DNA of 64,000 nucleotides from Streptomyces xanthii (GTDB lineage Bacteria; Actinomycetota; Actinomycetes; Streptomycetales; Streptomycetaceae). The translations under genes and the position numbers were made by a program. Positions 32,386 to 41,243 of the stretch are shown one piece after another. The notes under the pieces were generated by a model that worked only from the letters and a program-made list of their open reading frames with translations, had not been told where the DNA came from and searched no databases. Every line of letters begins with the position of its first letter. The stretch's first letter is position 1. Location: NCBI RefSeq assembly GCF_014621695.1, contig NZ_CP061281.1, positions 1 through 64,000 of the forward strand, read 5' to 3'.

Positions 32386-34671
32386 TTACTCTCCGTATGC
32401 CTTGAACGCGACGACGTGGGCGTGCCGGGCGCCGTGCGTCGCGTCCACCTTCAGCCGTAGGGCGCTCGTGCGGACCGGGGTGTCCAGGCGGTGGATGCGG
32501 TGGCGGCGGCGGTTGCCGGTCACGGCCAGCAGGGTGTGCCAGGTGCCGTCGGGTTCGAGGGCCTGGACGCGGTAGTCGCGGACGAGTTCCGGCATGATCT
32601 CGAACGGGGTGCGGTGGCGGTGCAGGTTGTTGAGGTACTCGTCGACGTCGTCGTCGAACACCACGCGCACTTCGGCCAGTTCCCGCTCCCGGTCCCAGTC
32701 CAGGCGCAGCCACTCGTCGGCCCGGGCGGGGTCGGTCAGCGGCTGTGAGGACCACATCTGGGGGCCTGCGTAAGGGCGTTGGAAACCGCCGACGGCCTGT
32801 TCGGGGGTGAAGGCGCGGGTGTCGGGGGCGGTCCGGAAGCAGAACGTGTGGCGGCGCAGCCCGCGGGCCTGCCATTCCAGGACCAGCTGGCCCTCCTCCT
32901 CGGGGATGTCGTGGTCGACGGCCGCGTCACCTTCGGCCTTGCGGCGCAGGGCGAGGACGCCGTCGACGCGTTCGGGGAGCAGGACCAGCGCGGTGTCGGG
33001 GCAGGCGCGGACGATCAGGACGGCGTTGCCGGGGGTGTCCGGCCGGTGGTCGAGGCGGGCGGTGACCCAGTGGGGGCCGCCGGGCGGGACGGTCACGGTG
33101 GTGGTGGACAGGTGGTCGGCGGGGACGGCGTTCTCGGGGCGGCCCGTGCCCCACAGCTCCACCGTGAGCTCTCGGCCGTCGTCGGGGGCGCCGTGGACGA
33201 GCAGATCGACCGTGTCGAGTGCGGGGTCCACCGGCAGGAGGAGCGCGAGGTCGCGGGTGAGCGGGTACGGCTCGCCGGGCGCGGCCCGCGTCGGCTCGGC
33301 GGCGAGGCGGCGCAGGTGGGAGGAGGCACTGACCCGGGCGGAGCGGGCGAGGTCGGCGGGGTCCTCGTCGCGTATGCCGATGACCGAGGCGTCCTGCTTG
33401 AGGAGCGTGCGGCGCACCTTCTCGGGGTGCTTGTGCGCCAGCTCTCGCGGGGTCAGGCCTTCGGTGACGCAGAGCGCCGCGGCGGTCCCGGCGGCCTCGC
33501 CGAGCGTGGCGCAGGTCGCCATCACGCGGGTGGCGCCGAAGGCGATGTGGGTGGCGGAGATGTTGCGGCCGGCGAACAGCAGGTTGGTGACGTTCACCGA
33601 GTACAGGCTGCGCAGCGGGATGTGGAAGATGCCGTCCGCGTAGCGCTGGCGGGCGCCGGGTTCGTCGGCGTACATGCCCTGGACGGGGTGGAGGTCGACG
33701 GACCAGCCGCCGAAGGCGACCCGGTCCTCGAACGGCCGCTGCTGAAGGACGTCCTGCTGGGTGAGGACGTGGTCACCGACGAAGCGCCGGTACTCGCGCT
33801 TGCCGGGGATGCTGCCGACCCATTCCAGGGTGAGGTTCGCGGCGTCGGGGAACTCACCCGAGTTCTTGATGTGGTCCCAGATGCCCATGATGACGGCCTG
33901 GAGTTCGTCGCGGATGCGCTCGTTGTCGTGGACGGTGTCGAGCTCGCCGCCCCATTCGATCCACCAGTAGTCGCAGCCGTTGTCGCCGGTGCGCAGGACG
34001 CGGTTGCGCAGGATGGGCGTGCTCGACAGGTCCTTGGCGTGGGCGGGCGGGACGAACTTGACCGGGTGGCCCGCGTCCTTGGTGTGGAAGAGGATCGTCG
34101 AGCCGAGCAGTGCCTCGTCGGCCTCTTCGGGGGCCCAGGGCTCGCCGTGCTCGGAGCGTGCCTCGCGGCCGGTGCGGTAGCGGGCGCCCGCGAGATGACC
34201 GAGCAGGCCGTCGCCGGTGCAGTCGAGGAACTGCCGCGCGTGGAAGGTGATGCGACGTTCCGATCCCATCATCCAGCCGGTACATGAATGCAACTCGCGT
34301 GCATCATGTGGGCCTGTGGCGTCGAGCTCGCGGACGTCGGTGTTCAGGTACAGATCGAGGAGCGGTTCGGCGAGGACCGCGTCGAGGACGACCTGGTCCC
34401 AGTAGTACGGGTTGCCCTCAGGGTTGCGGTACTGGTTCTCGGTGTAGAGCTCGCCCATGATGCCGGTCTCCCGCGCCCACCGGTGCACCCCGTGCGCGGT
34501 GGCCCCGCACACCCATACGCGCACTTCGCTGCTGGCGTTCCCGCCCAGGACGGGCCGGTTGTGGACCAGGGCGACACGGCGCCCGAGCCGGGCGGCGGCG
34601 ATGGCCGCGCACGTTCCCGCGAGCCCTCCGCCGATGACGGCGATGTCGTAATGGGCCTCTTCTTCCCGCAC
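32386..34671 (-). CDS. FAD-dependent oxidoreductase (FAD_oxidored type) with C-terminal lectin-like region
   Basis: A 761-residue protein. GTG 34671 stands behind GAGGAGG and gives the dinucleotide-binding motif YDIAVIGGGLAGTCAAIAAA at the N-terminus. The next motifs (VLGGNASSEVRVWVCGA, FLDCTGDGLLGHLAGARYRT and LLFAGRNISATHIAFGATRV) are those of the family found in polysaccharide and carboxylate degradation clusters. The last 150 residues (LRLDWDRERELAEVRVVFDD and RIHRLDTPVRTSALRLKVDA) resemble a discoidin-like carbohydrate-binding domain. No signal peptide, so it acts in the cytoplasm. It diverges from the transporter across a putative IclR operator. The substrate is unknown; oxidation of a sugar-derived acid is an inference. 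Confidence 0.85.
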   Translation of the reverse strand: MREEEAHYDIAVIGGGLAGTCAAIAAARLGRRVALVHNRPVLGGNASSEVRVWVCGATAHGVHRWARETGIMGELYTENQYRNPEGNPYYWDQVVLDAVLAEPLLDLYLNTDVRELDATGPHDARELHSCTGWMMGSERRITFHARQFLDCTGDGLLGHLAGARYRTGREARSEHGEPWAPEEADEALLGSTILFHTKDAGHPVKFVPPAHAKDLSSTPILRNRVLRTGDNGCDYWWIEWGGELDTVHDNERIRDELQAVIMGIWDHIKNSGEFPDAANLTLEWVGSIPGKREYRRFVGDHVLTQQDVLQQRPFEDRVAFGGWSVDLHPVQGMYADEPGARQRYADGIFHIPLRSLYSVNVTNLLFAGRNISATHIAFGATRVMATCATLGEAAGTAAALCVTEGLTPRELAHKHPEKVRRTLLKQDASVIGIRDEDPADLARSARVSASSHLRRLAAEPTRAAPGEPYPLTRDLALLLPVDPALDTVDLLVHGAPDDGRELTVELWGTGRPENAVPADHLSTTTVTVPPGGPHWVTARLDHRPDTPGNAVLIVRACPDTALVLLPERVDGVLALRRKAEGDAAVDHDIPEEEGQLVLEWQARGLRRHTFCFRTAPDTRAFTPEQAVGGFQRPYAGPQMWSSQPLTDPARADEWLRLDWDRERELAEVRVVFDDDVDEYLNNLHRHRTPFEIMPELVRDYRVQALEPDGTWHTLLAVTGNRRRHRIHRLDTPVRTSALRLKVDATHGARHAHVVAFKAYGE

Positions 34672-34722
34672 GGTGCGGCCTCCTCGGTGTGATGCTGGGA
34701 TGCGGCCATGAACGTACATCAC

Positions 34723-34738
34723 ATGCATATTGTGCAAC
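34723..34738. promoter_or_regulatory. putative IclR operator between divergent genes
   Basis: ATGCATATTGTGCAAC lies 51 bp upstream of the FAD-oxidoreductase start and about 95 bp upstream of the transporter start. It matches the motif in front of iclR. The surrounding 34710-34745 stretch is AT-rich, like a promoter. Confidence 0.55.
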
Positions 34739-34833
34739 TACTGTTCAGCCAGTGGGATCTGCTGTAAGTTCGCGCCGCAGCGGAGGGCGCACAGTGGCCG
34801 CCGCGTGCCGGACAGAGCCGCGCAGAAGGCAGG

Positions 34834-36222
34834 GTGAGCAACATGACCGACGAGACGACGCAGTACAGACCACGTCCGCGCGACGCGGAGGGCGCCGCCG
34901 GGGGTACCGCCGAGGACACTGCCGGGGGCGCCGGCGACACGGGCCGGGAGGCCGATCCCGCCGGGCTGCGCAAGGTGATGGTGGCCGCGGGGCTCGGCCA
35001 CTTCGTCGAGTGGTTCGACTTCGGTATCTACGGCACCCTCGCGGTGATCCTGGCCCACCACTTCTTCCCCTCGGGCAATCCGCAGGCCGAGCTCCTCTCC
35101 ACCTTCGCCGTGTTCGGCGCCGGGTTCGTGATGCGTCCGCTCGGCGGCCTGTTCTTCGGCTCGCTCGGCGACCGGATAGGACGCCAGCGCACCCTGGCGA
35201 TCGTCGTCCTCGCCACCTCGGCCTCCACGCTCGCGATGGGCCTGCTGCCCACCCACGCGACGGTGGGCGCACTCGCCCCCGTCCTGCTCGTCCTGTGCCG
35301 GCTGCTCCAGGGGTTCGCGGCGGGCGGGGAGAGCGCCGGCGCGACCACGCTGCTCGCCGAATACGCCCCCGAACGCCGTCGCGGCTTCGTCACCTCCTGG
35401 ATCGACGCCTCCGGCTTCGCCGCGTTCGTCGCGGGCTCCGGCATCGTGCTGCTGCTGTCGGCCACGCTGCCCGGGGACGCCATGGACGACTGGGGCTGGC
35501 GCCTGCCGTTCCTTCTGGCCGCACCGCTCGGCATCGCCGGTGTGTACCTGCGCACGCGTCTGGAGGACAGCCCCGAGTTCCGCAAGCTCAAGAGCGAGGG
35601 CAACCACTCCCGCTCCCCGCTGCGGGAGAGCTTCGCCACCGCCCGCACGGCCATGCTGCTGTGCACCGGGTTCATGCTCGTCAAGGCCGTCGGCCACTGG
35701 GCGCTGCAGACCTTCATGCCGGGCTATCTGCAGACCACGCTGGAGTTCAGCCGGGTCCAGGCCTTCGCCATCACCACCGCCGGTCTCTTCGTGGTGGCCG
35801 CCGCGGTGCCGTTCATGGGCGCGCTCTCGGACCGGGTCGGCCGCAAACCGCTGCTGATCACGGGCTGCGCCGGGTTCGTACTTCTGTCCTGGCCGGCGTT
35901 CTGGCTGCTCAGCCGCGGCAACGCCGTCCTCGCCGGGGTCGCGATGATCGTGCTCGGCCTGTGCATCGCCGCCTTCGACGGTGCCATCTCCGCGGCGCTC
36001 GCCGAACTCTTCCCCACCCGCGTGCGCTACGGCGCGATGGCCGTCTCCTACAACCTCGCCACGGCCCTGTTCGGCGGCATGACCCCGTACTTCGCAACCT
36101 GGCTGATCGGCGCCAGCGGCTACGACCTCTCCCCCGCCTTCTACCTGATGGTCGTCGCCCTCGTCTCCGGCGCCGTCGTACTGCGCGCCCGCGAGACCGC
36201 GCCGCTGCGGCCCGCCGCCTGA
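34834..36222 (+). CDS. MFS transporter, metabolite:H+ symporter type
   Basis: A 462-residue membrane protein. About 45 hydrophilic residues rich in Gly, Asp and Glu precede the first helix. AAGLGHFVEWFDFGIYGTLA is the signature of the metabolite:H+ symporter (MHS) family, which imports organic acids, osmolytes or shikimate-like compounds. Motif A-type loops GGLFFGSLGDRIGRQRTLAI and GALSDRVGRKPLLI are present, as is the RxxQGFAAGG-like region (LCRLLQGFAAGGESAGATTL). GTG 34834 is used; ATG 34843 is possible. It is followed 35 bp later by the BNR-type secreted protein on the same strand, so the two are probably one transcript. Confidence 0.9.
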   Translation: MSNMTDETTQYRPRPRDAEGAAGGTAEDTAGGAGDTGREADPAGLRKVMVAAGLGHFVEWFDFGIYGTLAVILAHHFFPSGNPQAELLSTFAVFGAGFVMRPLGGLFFGSLGDRIGRQRTLAIVVLATSASTLAMGLLPTHATVGALAPVLLVLCRLLQGFAAGGESAGATTLLAEYAPERRRGFVTSWIDASGFAAFVAGSGIVLLLSATLPGDAMDDWGWRLPFLLAAPLGIAGVYLRTRLEDSPEFRKLKSEGNHSRSPLRESFATARTAMLLCTGFMLVKAVGHWALQTFMPGYLQTTLEFSRVQAFAITTAGLFVVAAAVPFMGALSDRVGRKPLLITGCAGFVLLSWPAFWLLSRGNAVLAGVAMIVLGLCIAAFDGAISAALAELFPTRVRYGAMAVSYNLATALFGGMTPYFATWLIGASGYDLSPAFYLMVVALVSGAVVLRARETAPLRPAA

Positions 36223-36257
36223 CCCCCCTGCCCACCCACGCCCCGAAGGAGTCAACC

Positions 36258-37544
36258 GTGCGCAATGTCGGCGCCCGCGCGTTCACCACGTCGGCCGCGG
36301 CCCTCACCGCCGCGCTCACGTTCGCCGCGACCGCTCAGGCCACCACCGCGACGACCGTGGTCGAGAAGGTCCCGTACGCCATGGACTCGTCGAACCAGGC
36401 CGCCTGGTGGACCCCGGCGGCCACCTACAAGGGCAACGGCGAGTACACGTACTTCGCGTTCAATGAGCCCGGCACGACCGCGACCACGCACCGCCCGGCT
36501 GTCGCCCGCCGCGCCCCGGACGGCACCTGGAACCGGCTCCCGCTGCTCAGGAGCGACGGAACGCAGGCCGAGTACACCGACGACAACGGCCACAACCAGC
36601 CCTCCGTCGCCCGCGACGGCAGCGGCCGGCTGCACGTCTTCACCTCCATGCACTGCGACACATGGCGCTACTTCCGCTCCGACACGGCCGGCGGCGCCCT
36701 GACCGATCACGCCGGCGGACTGCCCGACCAGGGCGCCGGCATCACCTACCCCGTGCTGACGACCGCCCCCGACGGCGACCTGTACCTGGCCGCGCGGGTG
36801 GGCTGCGGTGCGGACCAGCGTCCCGGCAAGCTCTACCACTGGGACAACGCCACTGCGACGTGGAGCGTGGTCGCCACCTTCGGCTCCGCCCTGAACCGTT
36901 CCGTCTATCCCGACGACCTCCAGGTCGACGCCGCCGGTCGCGTCCATCTCCTGTACGAGTGGTCGAAGGCCCCCGCGTCCGGCTTCCGCCACCAGCTCTC
37001 GTATCTCCGCTACGACCCGGCCACCGGGGAGTTCGCCGACCACACCGGGGCCGCCCTCGCCGTCCCGACCACACCGGACACCTCGGACGTCCTCCAGGGC
37101 CTGACCGCCGGCGAGGAGTGGAGCACCGACAACACCGGGTACACCGGGCCCGCCGTGCAGAGCGCCAAGCTGACCCTCGACGGCTCGACGCCCAAGGTCG
37201 CCTTCCGCTACCGCTCGGCCGACAGCGCGGGCGACTTCCGGGTGTACTACGCCTACCCGAGCGGTGCCGGCTGGGTGCGGCAGACCGTGTACGCGGGCGG
37301 GCAGACCGCCGCCGCGATCGGCATCACCTGGGACGGGACGGAGGGCAAGCGCGTCTACTACGTGACCGCCTCGGGAGCCGACCGTGTCTTCGTGGCGACC
37401 GAGGCGGGCGGCGCCTGGACGTCGTCGTCACCCACGCCGGGCCTGACGGCGGACCGGCTCGCGGTGCGCCGGGACACCGACGGGCAGGACGTGCTCTATC
37501 TGCCGGACACAGCCCACAACTCCCTCTACTACGCCCGCCGTTGA
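36258..37544 (+). CDS. secreted BNR_4-type beta-propeller, possible polysaccharide lyase
   Basis: A 428-residue exported protein from GTG 36258 (AAGGAG upstream). The signal peptide ends near residue 28 (FAATAQA). The mature sequence begins ATTVVEKVPYAMDSSNQAAW and WTPAATYKGNGEYTYFAFNE, then HNQPSVARDGSGRLHVFTSM and HCDTWRYFRSD, repeated blade motifs of the BNR_4 family (PF15892). Some members of this family are polysaccharide lyases acting on ulvan-like or related uronic polymers; others are of unknown function. The conserved His-rich blade supports an enzymatic role, but the substrate cannot be read from sequence. It lies with the transporter and diverges in function from the fucosidase genes that follow. 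Confidence 0.8.
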   Translation: MRNVGARAFTTSAAALTAALTFAATAQATTATTVVEKVPYAMDSSNQAAWWTPAATYKGNGEYTYFAFNEPGTTATTHRPAVARRAPDGTWNRLPLLRSDGTQAEYTDDNGHNQPSVARDGSGRLHVFTSMHCDTWRYFRSDTAGGALTDHAGGLPDQGAGITYPVLTTAPDGDLYLAARVGCGADQRPGKLYHWDNATATWSVVATFGSALNRSVYPDDLQVDAAGRVHLLYEWSKAPASGFRHQLSYLRYDPATGEFADHTGAALAVPTTPDTSDVLQGLTAGEEWSTDNTGYTGPAVQSAKLTLDGSTPKVAFRYRSADSAGDFRVYYAYPSGAGWVRQTVYAGGQTAAAIGITWDGTEGKRVYYVTASGADRVFVATEAGGAWTSSSPTPGLTADRLAVRRDTDGQDVLYLPDTAHNSLYYARR

Positions 37545-37573
37545 GGCCGGACCCGGTCCCGGGCGAGGCCGCC

Positions 37574-38386
37574 TCAGGTCGCGGGCTGCCGGCTCGCCAG
37601 ATACTCCTCAAGGCCCTCGCCCGTGAGCGGGTAGTAGTCGGACAGGATCCCGCCCTCGTCGAGCCGGCGGCGGGCGAACGCCTCGCGGTCCTGGTGCAGC
37701 AGCGCGTCGTCGGCCAGCGGGATCGCGCTGTGCTGCGGCACCACGACCGCGCCGTCCTCGTCGGCCACGATGAGATCGCCCGGGGTGACCAGCGTGCCGC
37801 CCACCCCGACCGGCACGTTGAACGCCGCGGGGAACAGCTCGGTCTGCGAGGCGTAGTGCGGTGTGACGCCCGTGCACCAGATCGGCACCCCGAGGGCCCT
37901 GACCCGGGCCGCGTCCCGCACCCGCCCGTCGACCACGATGCCCGCGCCGCCGCGCAGCTTGAAGTAGCGCACCAGCATGTCGCCGAGGCAGCCGGTGAAG
38001 TGGCTGCCGTGGGCGGACACCACCAGCACGTCGCCGGGCCGGATGGACTCGAGAACGCCCCACAGCGCCGTGTCGCGCTCGGCGTCCTCCTGCTCGGCCC
38101 CGTTGAAGACGTCCTCCCGGCGCGGCAGGAACTGCAGGGTCACGGCGCCGCCGGTGATCTTGACGTCCGGCTCGCGGTGCAGCGGCACGGGGCCGTCGAT
38201 GAAGGTCCGGGTGATGCCCATCTGATGCAGCTTCGCGCAGGCCGTCGCCGCGCTCACGTCCTCGAGCGCCTCCACCATGCGCGCGGTCGGCCGTGCGTAG
38301 GGCGCGGTGTGCACCGGCGCCCTCATCGACTCGTAGATCCGGGTCTCCCCCGTCGACGGCGTTCCTCGATCCCTGCTCGGGTTCAT
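37574..38386 (-). CDS. RraA-like aldolase/decarboxylase family protein
   Basis: A 270-residue protein of the RraA/HMG-aldolase superfamily. The key region LVRYFKLRGGAGIVVDGRVR followed by D carries the Arg-Asp pair that binds the divalent metal and substrate in 4-hydroxy-4-methyl-2-oxoglutarate aldolases. Before it stands GDVLVVSAHGSHFTGCLGDM with the Gly-Asp motif. The substrate-binding part PVGVGGTLVTPGDLIVADED is also typical. Members cleave 2-oxo acids by retro-aldol reaction or decarboxylate oxaloacetate. In this sugar locus it could cleave the 2-keto-3-deoxy acid of the oxidised sugar, which is inference. It diverges from the fucosidase gene across two copies of the locus motif. Confidence 0.85.
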   Translation of the reverse strand: MNPSRDRGTPSTGETRIYESMRAPVHTAPYARPTARMVEALEDVSAATACAKLHQMGITRTFIDGPVPLHREPDVKITGGAVTLQFLPRREDVFNGAEQEDAERDTALWGVLESIRPGDVLVVSAHGSHFTGCLGDMLVRYFKLRGGAGIVVDGRVRDAARVRALGVPIWCTGVTPHYASQTELFPAAFNVPVGVGGTLVTPGDLIVADEDGAVVVPQHSAIPLADDALLHQDREAFARRRLDEGGILSDYYPLTGEGLEEYLASRQPAT

Positions 38387-38430
38387 TCACTTGCCTCTCC
38401 GCGTGCTCCTCGCACGCAACGCCAGTGACA

Positions 38431-38473
38431 GCATCGCCTATCGATGGTAGATAACAGCCAATCGATTAGCGAT
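38431..38473. promoter_or_regulatory. two copies of the GntR-type operator motif
   Basis: CATCG-CCTAT-CGATG (38431-38445) and AATCG-ATTAG-CGATG (38459-38473) lie between the RraA-like gene and the fucosidase. The motif recurs before the ABC importer, gntR, the esterase and the lactonase pair. Confidence 0.75.
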
Positions 38474-38509
38474 GTCAATGCCATCAGTCAACGCCCCCAG
38501 GAGTCCTCC

Positions 38510-39820
38510 GTGCCCTCCTCGCCCTCCAGGCCTGACTCGCCCTCCGTACCCCGCGCACCCGCCGGCTGGTTCGAGGCCGCACGCTTCGGGCTGTTCGTCC
38601 ACTTCGGCCTCTACAGCCTCGCGGCGCGGCACGAGTGGGTGCGCAGCCGTGAGGCCATGTCCCAGCAGGCGTACGACCGTTACCTCGAGCATTTCGACCC
38701 GGACCTCTTCGACGCCCGGGAGCTGGCGCGGGCCGCGCGCAGGGCCGGGATGCGCTACGCCGTGCTGACCGCGAAGCACCACGACGGCTTCTGCCTGTTC
38801 GACTCGGCGCACACCGACTACACATCGGTGCGCGTCAAGGGCCGGGATCTGGTGGCCGAGTTCGCCGACGCGATGCGCGCCGAGGGACTGCGCGTCGGTC
38901 TGTACTACTCGCTGCTGGACTGGCACCACCCGGACTTCCCCGTGGACGAGCACCATCCGCTGCGCGGCACCGGGGCCGCCGGCGAGCCGCGGGATCTGGC
39001 GCGCTACCGCTCGTATCTGCGGGCGCAGGTCAGGGAGTTGCTCACCGGGTACGGGCCCGTCGATCTGCTCTTCTTCGACTTCTCGTACCCCGGGATGGGT
39101 CCTGAGGAGTGGGGTGCGCGCGAACTGCTGGCCACGGTGCGGGAGTTGGCGCCCGGCATTCTCGTGAACGACCGGCTCGGCGTCCCCGGCGACTATGTGA
39201 CGCCCGAGCAGTACCAGCCCGATCGCCCCGTGGAGCGGGACGGCGTCCCGGTGATGTGGGAGGCCTGCCACACCCTCAACGGCTCCTGGGGCTACGACCG
39301 CGACAACCACGACTACAAGGACCCCGCACTGCTGGTGCGGATGCTGGTGGAGTCGGTCGCGTGCGGCGGCAATCTGCTGCTCAACGTCGGGCCCACGGGC
39401 CGTGGCGCGCTGGATCCGCGGGCGGAGGGAACCCTGCGGGCGATCGGCGAGTGGACCCGGCTGCACGGGCGGGCGGTGCACGGCGCGGGACCGAGCCCGT
39501 ACCGGGCACCCGCGAACGCCCTCTACACGCGGTCCGGGCGCCGCCTCTACCTCCATCTGCTCGCCTGGCCGCTGCGCCATGTCCATCTGCCGGGGCTGGC
39601 AGGCCGGGTGCGCTACGCCCAGTTCCTGCACGACGGCTCGGAGGTCGCCTTCCACGAGATCGACGGGGCGCGGCACGAGCACAACAACCTGGCTCCCCCG
39701 GGCCGTCCGGCGGGCACGCTCACTCTGACGCTCCCGGTGGCGCGGCCCGATGTGCTGTTGCCGGTGGTCGAGTTGTTCCTCGACGAGGACCCGGGAAAGC
39801 GGTTGCCGCAGCACTCTTGA
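38510..39820 (+). CDS. alpha-L-fucosidase (GH29 type)
   Basis: A 436-residue glycoside hydrolase. GTG 38510 is chosen because AGGAG stands just before it and upstream codons run through the operator motifs. WFEAARFGLFVHFGLYSLAA is the GH29 N-terminal signature. AKHHDGFCLFDSAHTDYTSV and the nucleophile strand VDLLFFDFSYPGMG follow, then NGSWGYDRDNHDYKDPALLV and CGGNLLLNVGPTGRGALDPR. These are the ordered landmarks of GH29 enzymes, which release L-fucose by a retaining mechanism. There is no signal peptide, so it acts inside the cell on imported oligosaccharides. It is divergent from the RraA-like gene. Confidence 0.9.
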   Translation: MPSSPSRPDSPSVPRAPAGWFEAARFGLFVHFGLYSLAARHEWVRSREAMSQQAYDRYLEHFDPDLFDARELARAARRAGMRYAVLTAKHHDGFCLFDSAHTDYTSVRVKGRDLVAEFADAMRAEGLRVGLYYSLLDWHHPDFPVDEHHPLRGTGAAGEPRDLARYRSYLRAQVRELLTGYGPVDLLFFDFSYPGMGPEEWGARELLATVRELAPGILVNDRLGVPGDYVTPEQYQPDRPVERDGVPVMWEACHTLNGSWGYDRDNHDYKDPALLVRMLVESVACGGNLLLNVGPTGRGALDPRAEGTLRAIGEWTRLHGRAVHGAGPSPYRAPANALYTRSGRRLYLHLLAWPLRHVHLPGLAGRVRYAQFLHDGSEVAFHEIDGARHEHNNLAPPGRPAGTLTLTLPVARPDVLLPVVELFLDEDPGKRLPQHS

Positions 39821-39846
39821 ACATGCGCGGGCGGCCCCCCTAGCAT

Positions 39847-39869
39847 CAGTAATCGATAGACGATTACTG
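39847..39869. promoter_or_regulatory. GntR-type operator upstream of the ABC importer
   Basis: CAGTAATCG-ATAGA-CGATTACTG is a perfect palindrome with 9-bp arms. Its 15-bp core (39851-39865) is the locus motif on the reverse strand. Confidence 0.75.
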
Positions 39870-39956
39870 GCTCGCGTGGCAGCCGCATCTCACATCCCGC
39901 GACCCTCCCCCCTTCGGCCGGACCCCTCGTACCACTCGTCACGAGCTCCGCCCGAA

Positions 39957-39971
39957 CATGACCTATCGATT
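39957..39971. promoter_or_regulatory. second operator motif before the ABC importer
   Basis: CATGA-CCTAT-CGATT keeps the CCTAT spacer and one perfect half-site. It lies 28 bp upstream of the binding-protein start, close to where transcription should begin. Confidence 0.6.
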
Positions 39972-39998
39972 ATCTACGACCGCAATGGAGCGTGTCCC

Positions 39999-41243
39999 AT
40001 GAGAGCAATGTGGCGCCGGACCTGTGCGCTCGCCGTGGCTCCGCTGGTGATGGCGTCGGCCGCCGCCTGCGGCGGCGGGTCCGACCAGGCCGCGGAGGGC
40101 ACGACCCTCCGCGTGATCGTCAACATCACGCCGAACCTGACGGAGAAGTACTGGAACGACCTCTTCGCGAAGTACGAGAAGGCGCACCCCGGCGTGACGG
40201 TCAAGCTCGAACTGACCGGCACGGTCGCGGCGGACGCCAAGCTGCGCCAGGACCTGGCCGCCGGCGACCCGCCGGACGTCGCACAGCAGATCACGCCGAC
40301 CGCCGAGACCGCCTCGCTCTTCGCCGACCTGTCCGACCAGTCCTGGGCGGCCAAGACCCCGCTCGCCGACCAGTACAAGGTCGACGGCAAGCAGTACATG
40401 GCCGGGGTGGGCGAGCAGATCCAGTCACTCGTCTTCTACAACAAGGCGGCCTTCGAGAAGGCCGGCCTGGACGCCACGGCGATCAGGACCATGGACGACT
40501 TCACCGCCGCCATGGGCAAGCTCAAGGGCGCAGGCTACGCGCCGCTGCAGACGGCGGGCCAGTGGGTCACCGGCGGCCAGTTCTCGATGATGGCGGACGC
40601 GGGCGTACTCACCGCCGACCCGAAGTGGACGGCGAAGCGCAACGCGAAGAAGACGTCGTTCGCGGGCAGCGGCTACCTCCCGTATCTCAAGGCCTACAAG
40701 AGCTGGATCGACAAGGGCTACCTCCAGAAGAGCGCCCTCGGTGTCACGTACCCGGACGGCCAGACGGCGTTCCTGAACGGCAAGTCGGCGATGTACATCA
40801 TGGGTTCGTTCTTCGTGCCGGCCGCCGACGCCGCGAAGAAGAGCGACGACATCGGGGTGTTCACGATGCCGACCGACGGGGTGTACCCGTCGGGTCAGTT
40901 CGGCAACGTCTCGAACCCGTACGTCGTGGTGAACAAGTCGCCGCACAAGGCCGAGGCGATCGAGTTCGTGAAGTGGGCGACGACCGACCCGGAGGCCATC
41001 AAGAGCCAGCTCGCCTCCGACGCGAACCTGCGCCAGGGCTTCTCGTACCCGATGTCGAGCCTGGGCACATCGGTGCAGAAGATCCTCGACAAGGCACCGT
41101 CGGTGATCGTGAAGTCGGGTGAGAACCAGCCGGTCGCCGGGTTCAGCGACGAGCTCAACAAGCAGATCCAGTCGCTGTACACGGGCGCGTCCCCGAAGGC
41201 CGTCGCGGACGGATTGGACAAGTGGTGGGACGCGCAGCAGTGA
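39999..41243 (+). CDS. ABC sugar importer, solute-binding lipoprotein
   Basis: A 414-residue extracellular binding protein. The signal ends in the lipobox SAAAC at about residue 20. Mature landmarks of the CUT1 family (SBP_bac_1) include TLRVIVNITPNLTEKYWNDL, YEKAHPGVTVKLELTGTVAA, SLVFYNKAAFEKAGLDATAI and FLNGKSAMYIMGSFFVPAAD. It should capture an oligosaccharide and deliver it to the two permeases that follow. ATG 39999 has GGAG upstream. The stop overlaps the next start (GTGA). The promoter carries two copies of the operator motif. Confidence 0.9.
   Translation: MRAMWRRTCALAVAPLVMASAAACGGGSDQAAEGTTLRVIVNITPNLTEKYWNDLFAKYEKAHPGVTVKLELTGTVAADAKLRQDLAAGDPPDVAQQITPTAETASLFADLSDQSWAAKTPLADQYKVDGKQYMAGVGEQIQSLVFYNKAAFEKAGLDATAIRTMDDFTAAMGKLKGAGYAPLQTAGQWVTGGQFSMMADAGVLTADPKWTAKRNAKKTSFAGSGYLPYLKAYKSWIDKGYLQKSALGVTYPDGQTAFLNGKSAMYIMGSFFVPAADAAKKSDDIGVFTMPTDGVYPSGQFGNVSNPYVVVNKSPHKAEAIEFVKWATTDPEAIKSQLASDANLRQGFSYPMSSLGTSVQKILDKAPSVIVKSGENQPVAGFSDELNKQIQSLYTGASPKAVADGLDKWWDAQQ

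Noticed and set aside
34738..36255. Long minus-strand open frame of about 500 codons opposite the MHS transporter.
   Set aside because: It has no family pattern and is rich in Gly, Glu, Arg and Gln, as expected when a high-GC gene is read in antisense. The plus-strand transporter explains the sequence.
38438..39814. Minus-strand open frame of about 460 codons opposite the fucosidase.
   Set aside because: It is an antisense shadow of the GH29 gene, whose motifs are all present on the plus strand.
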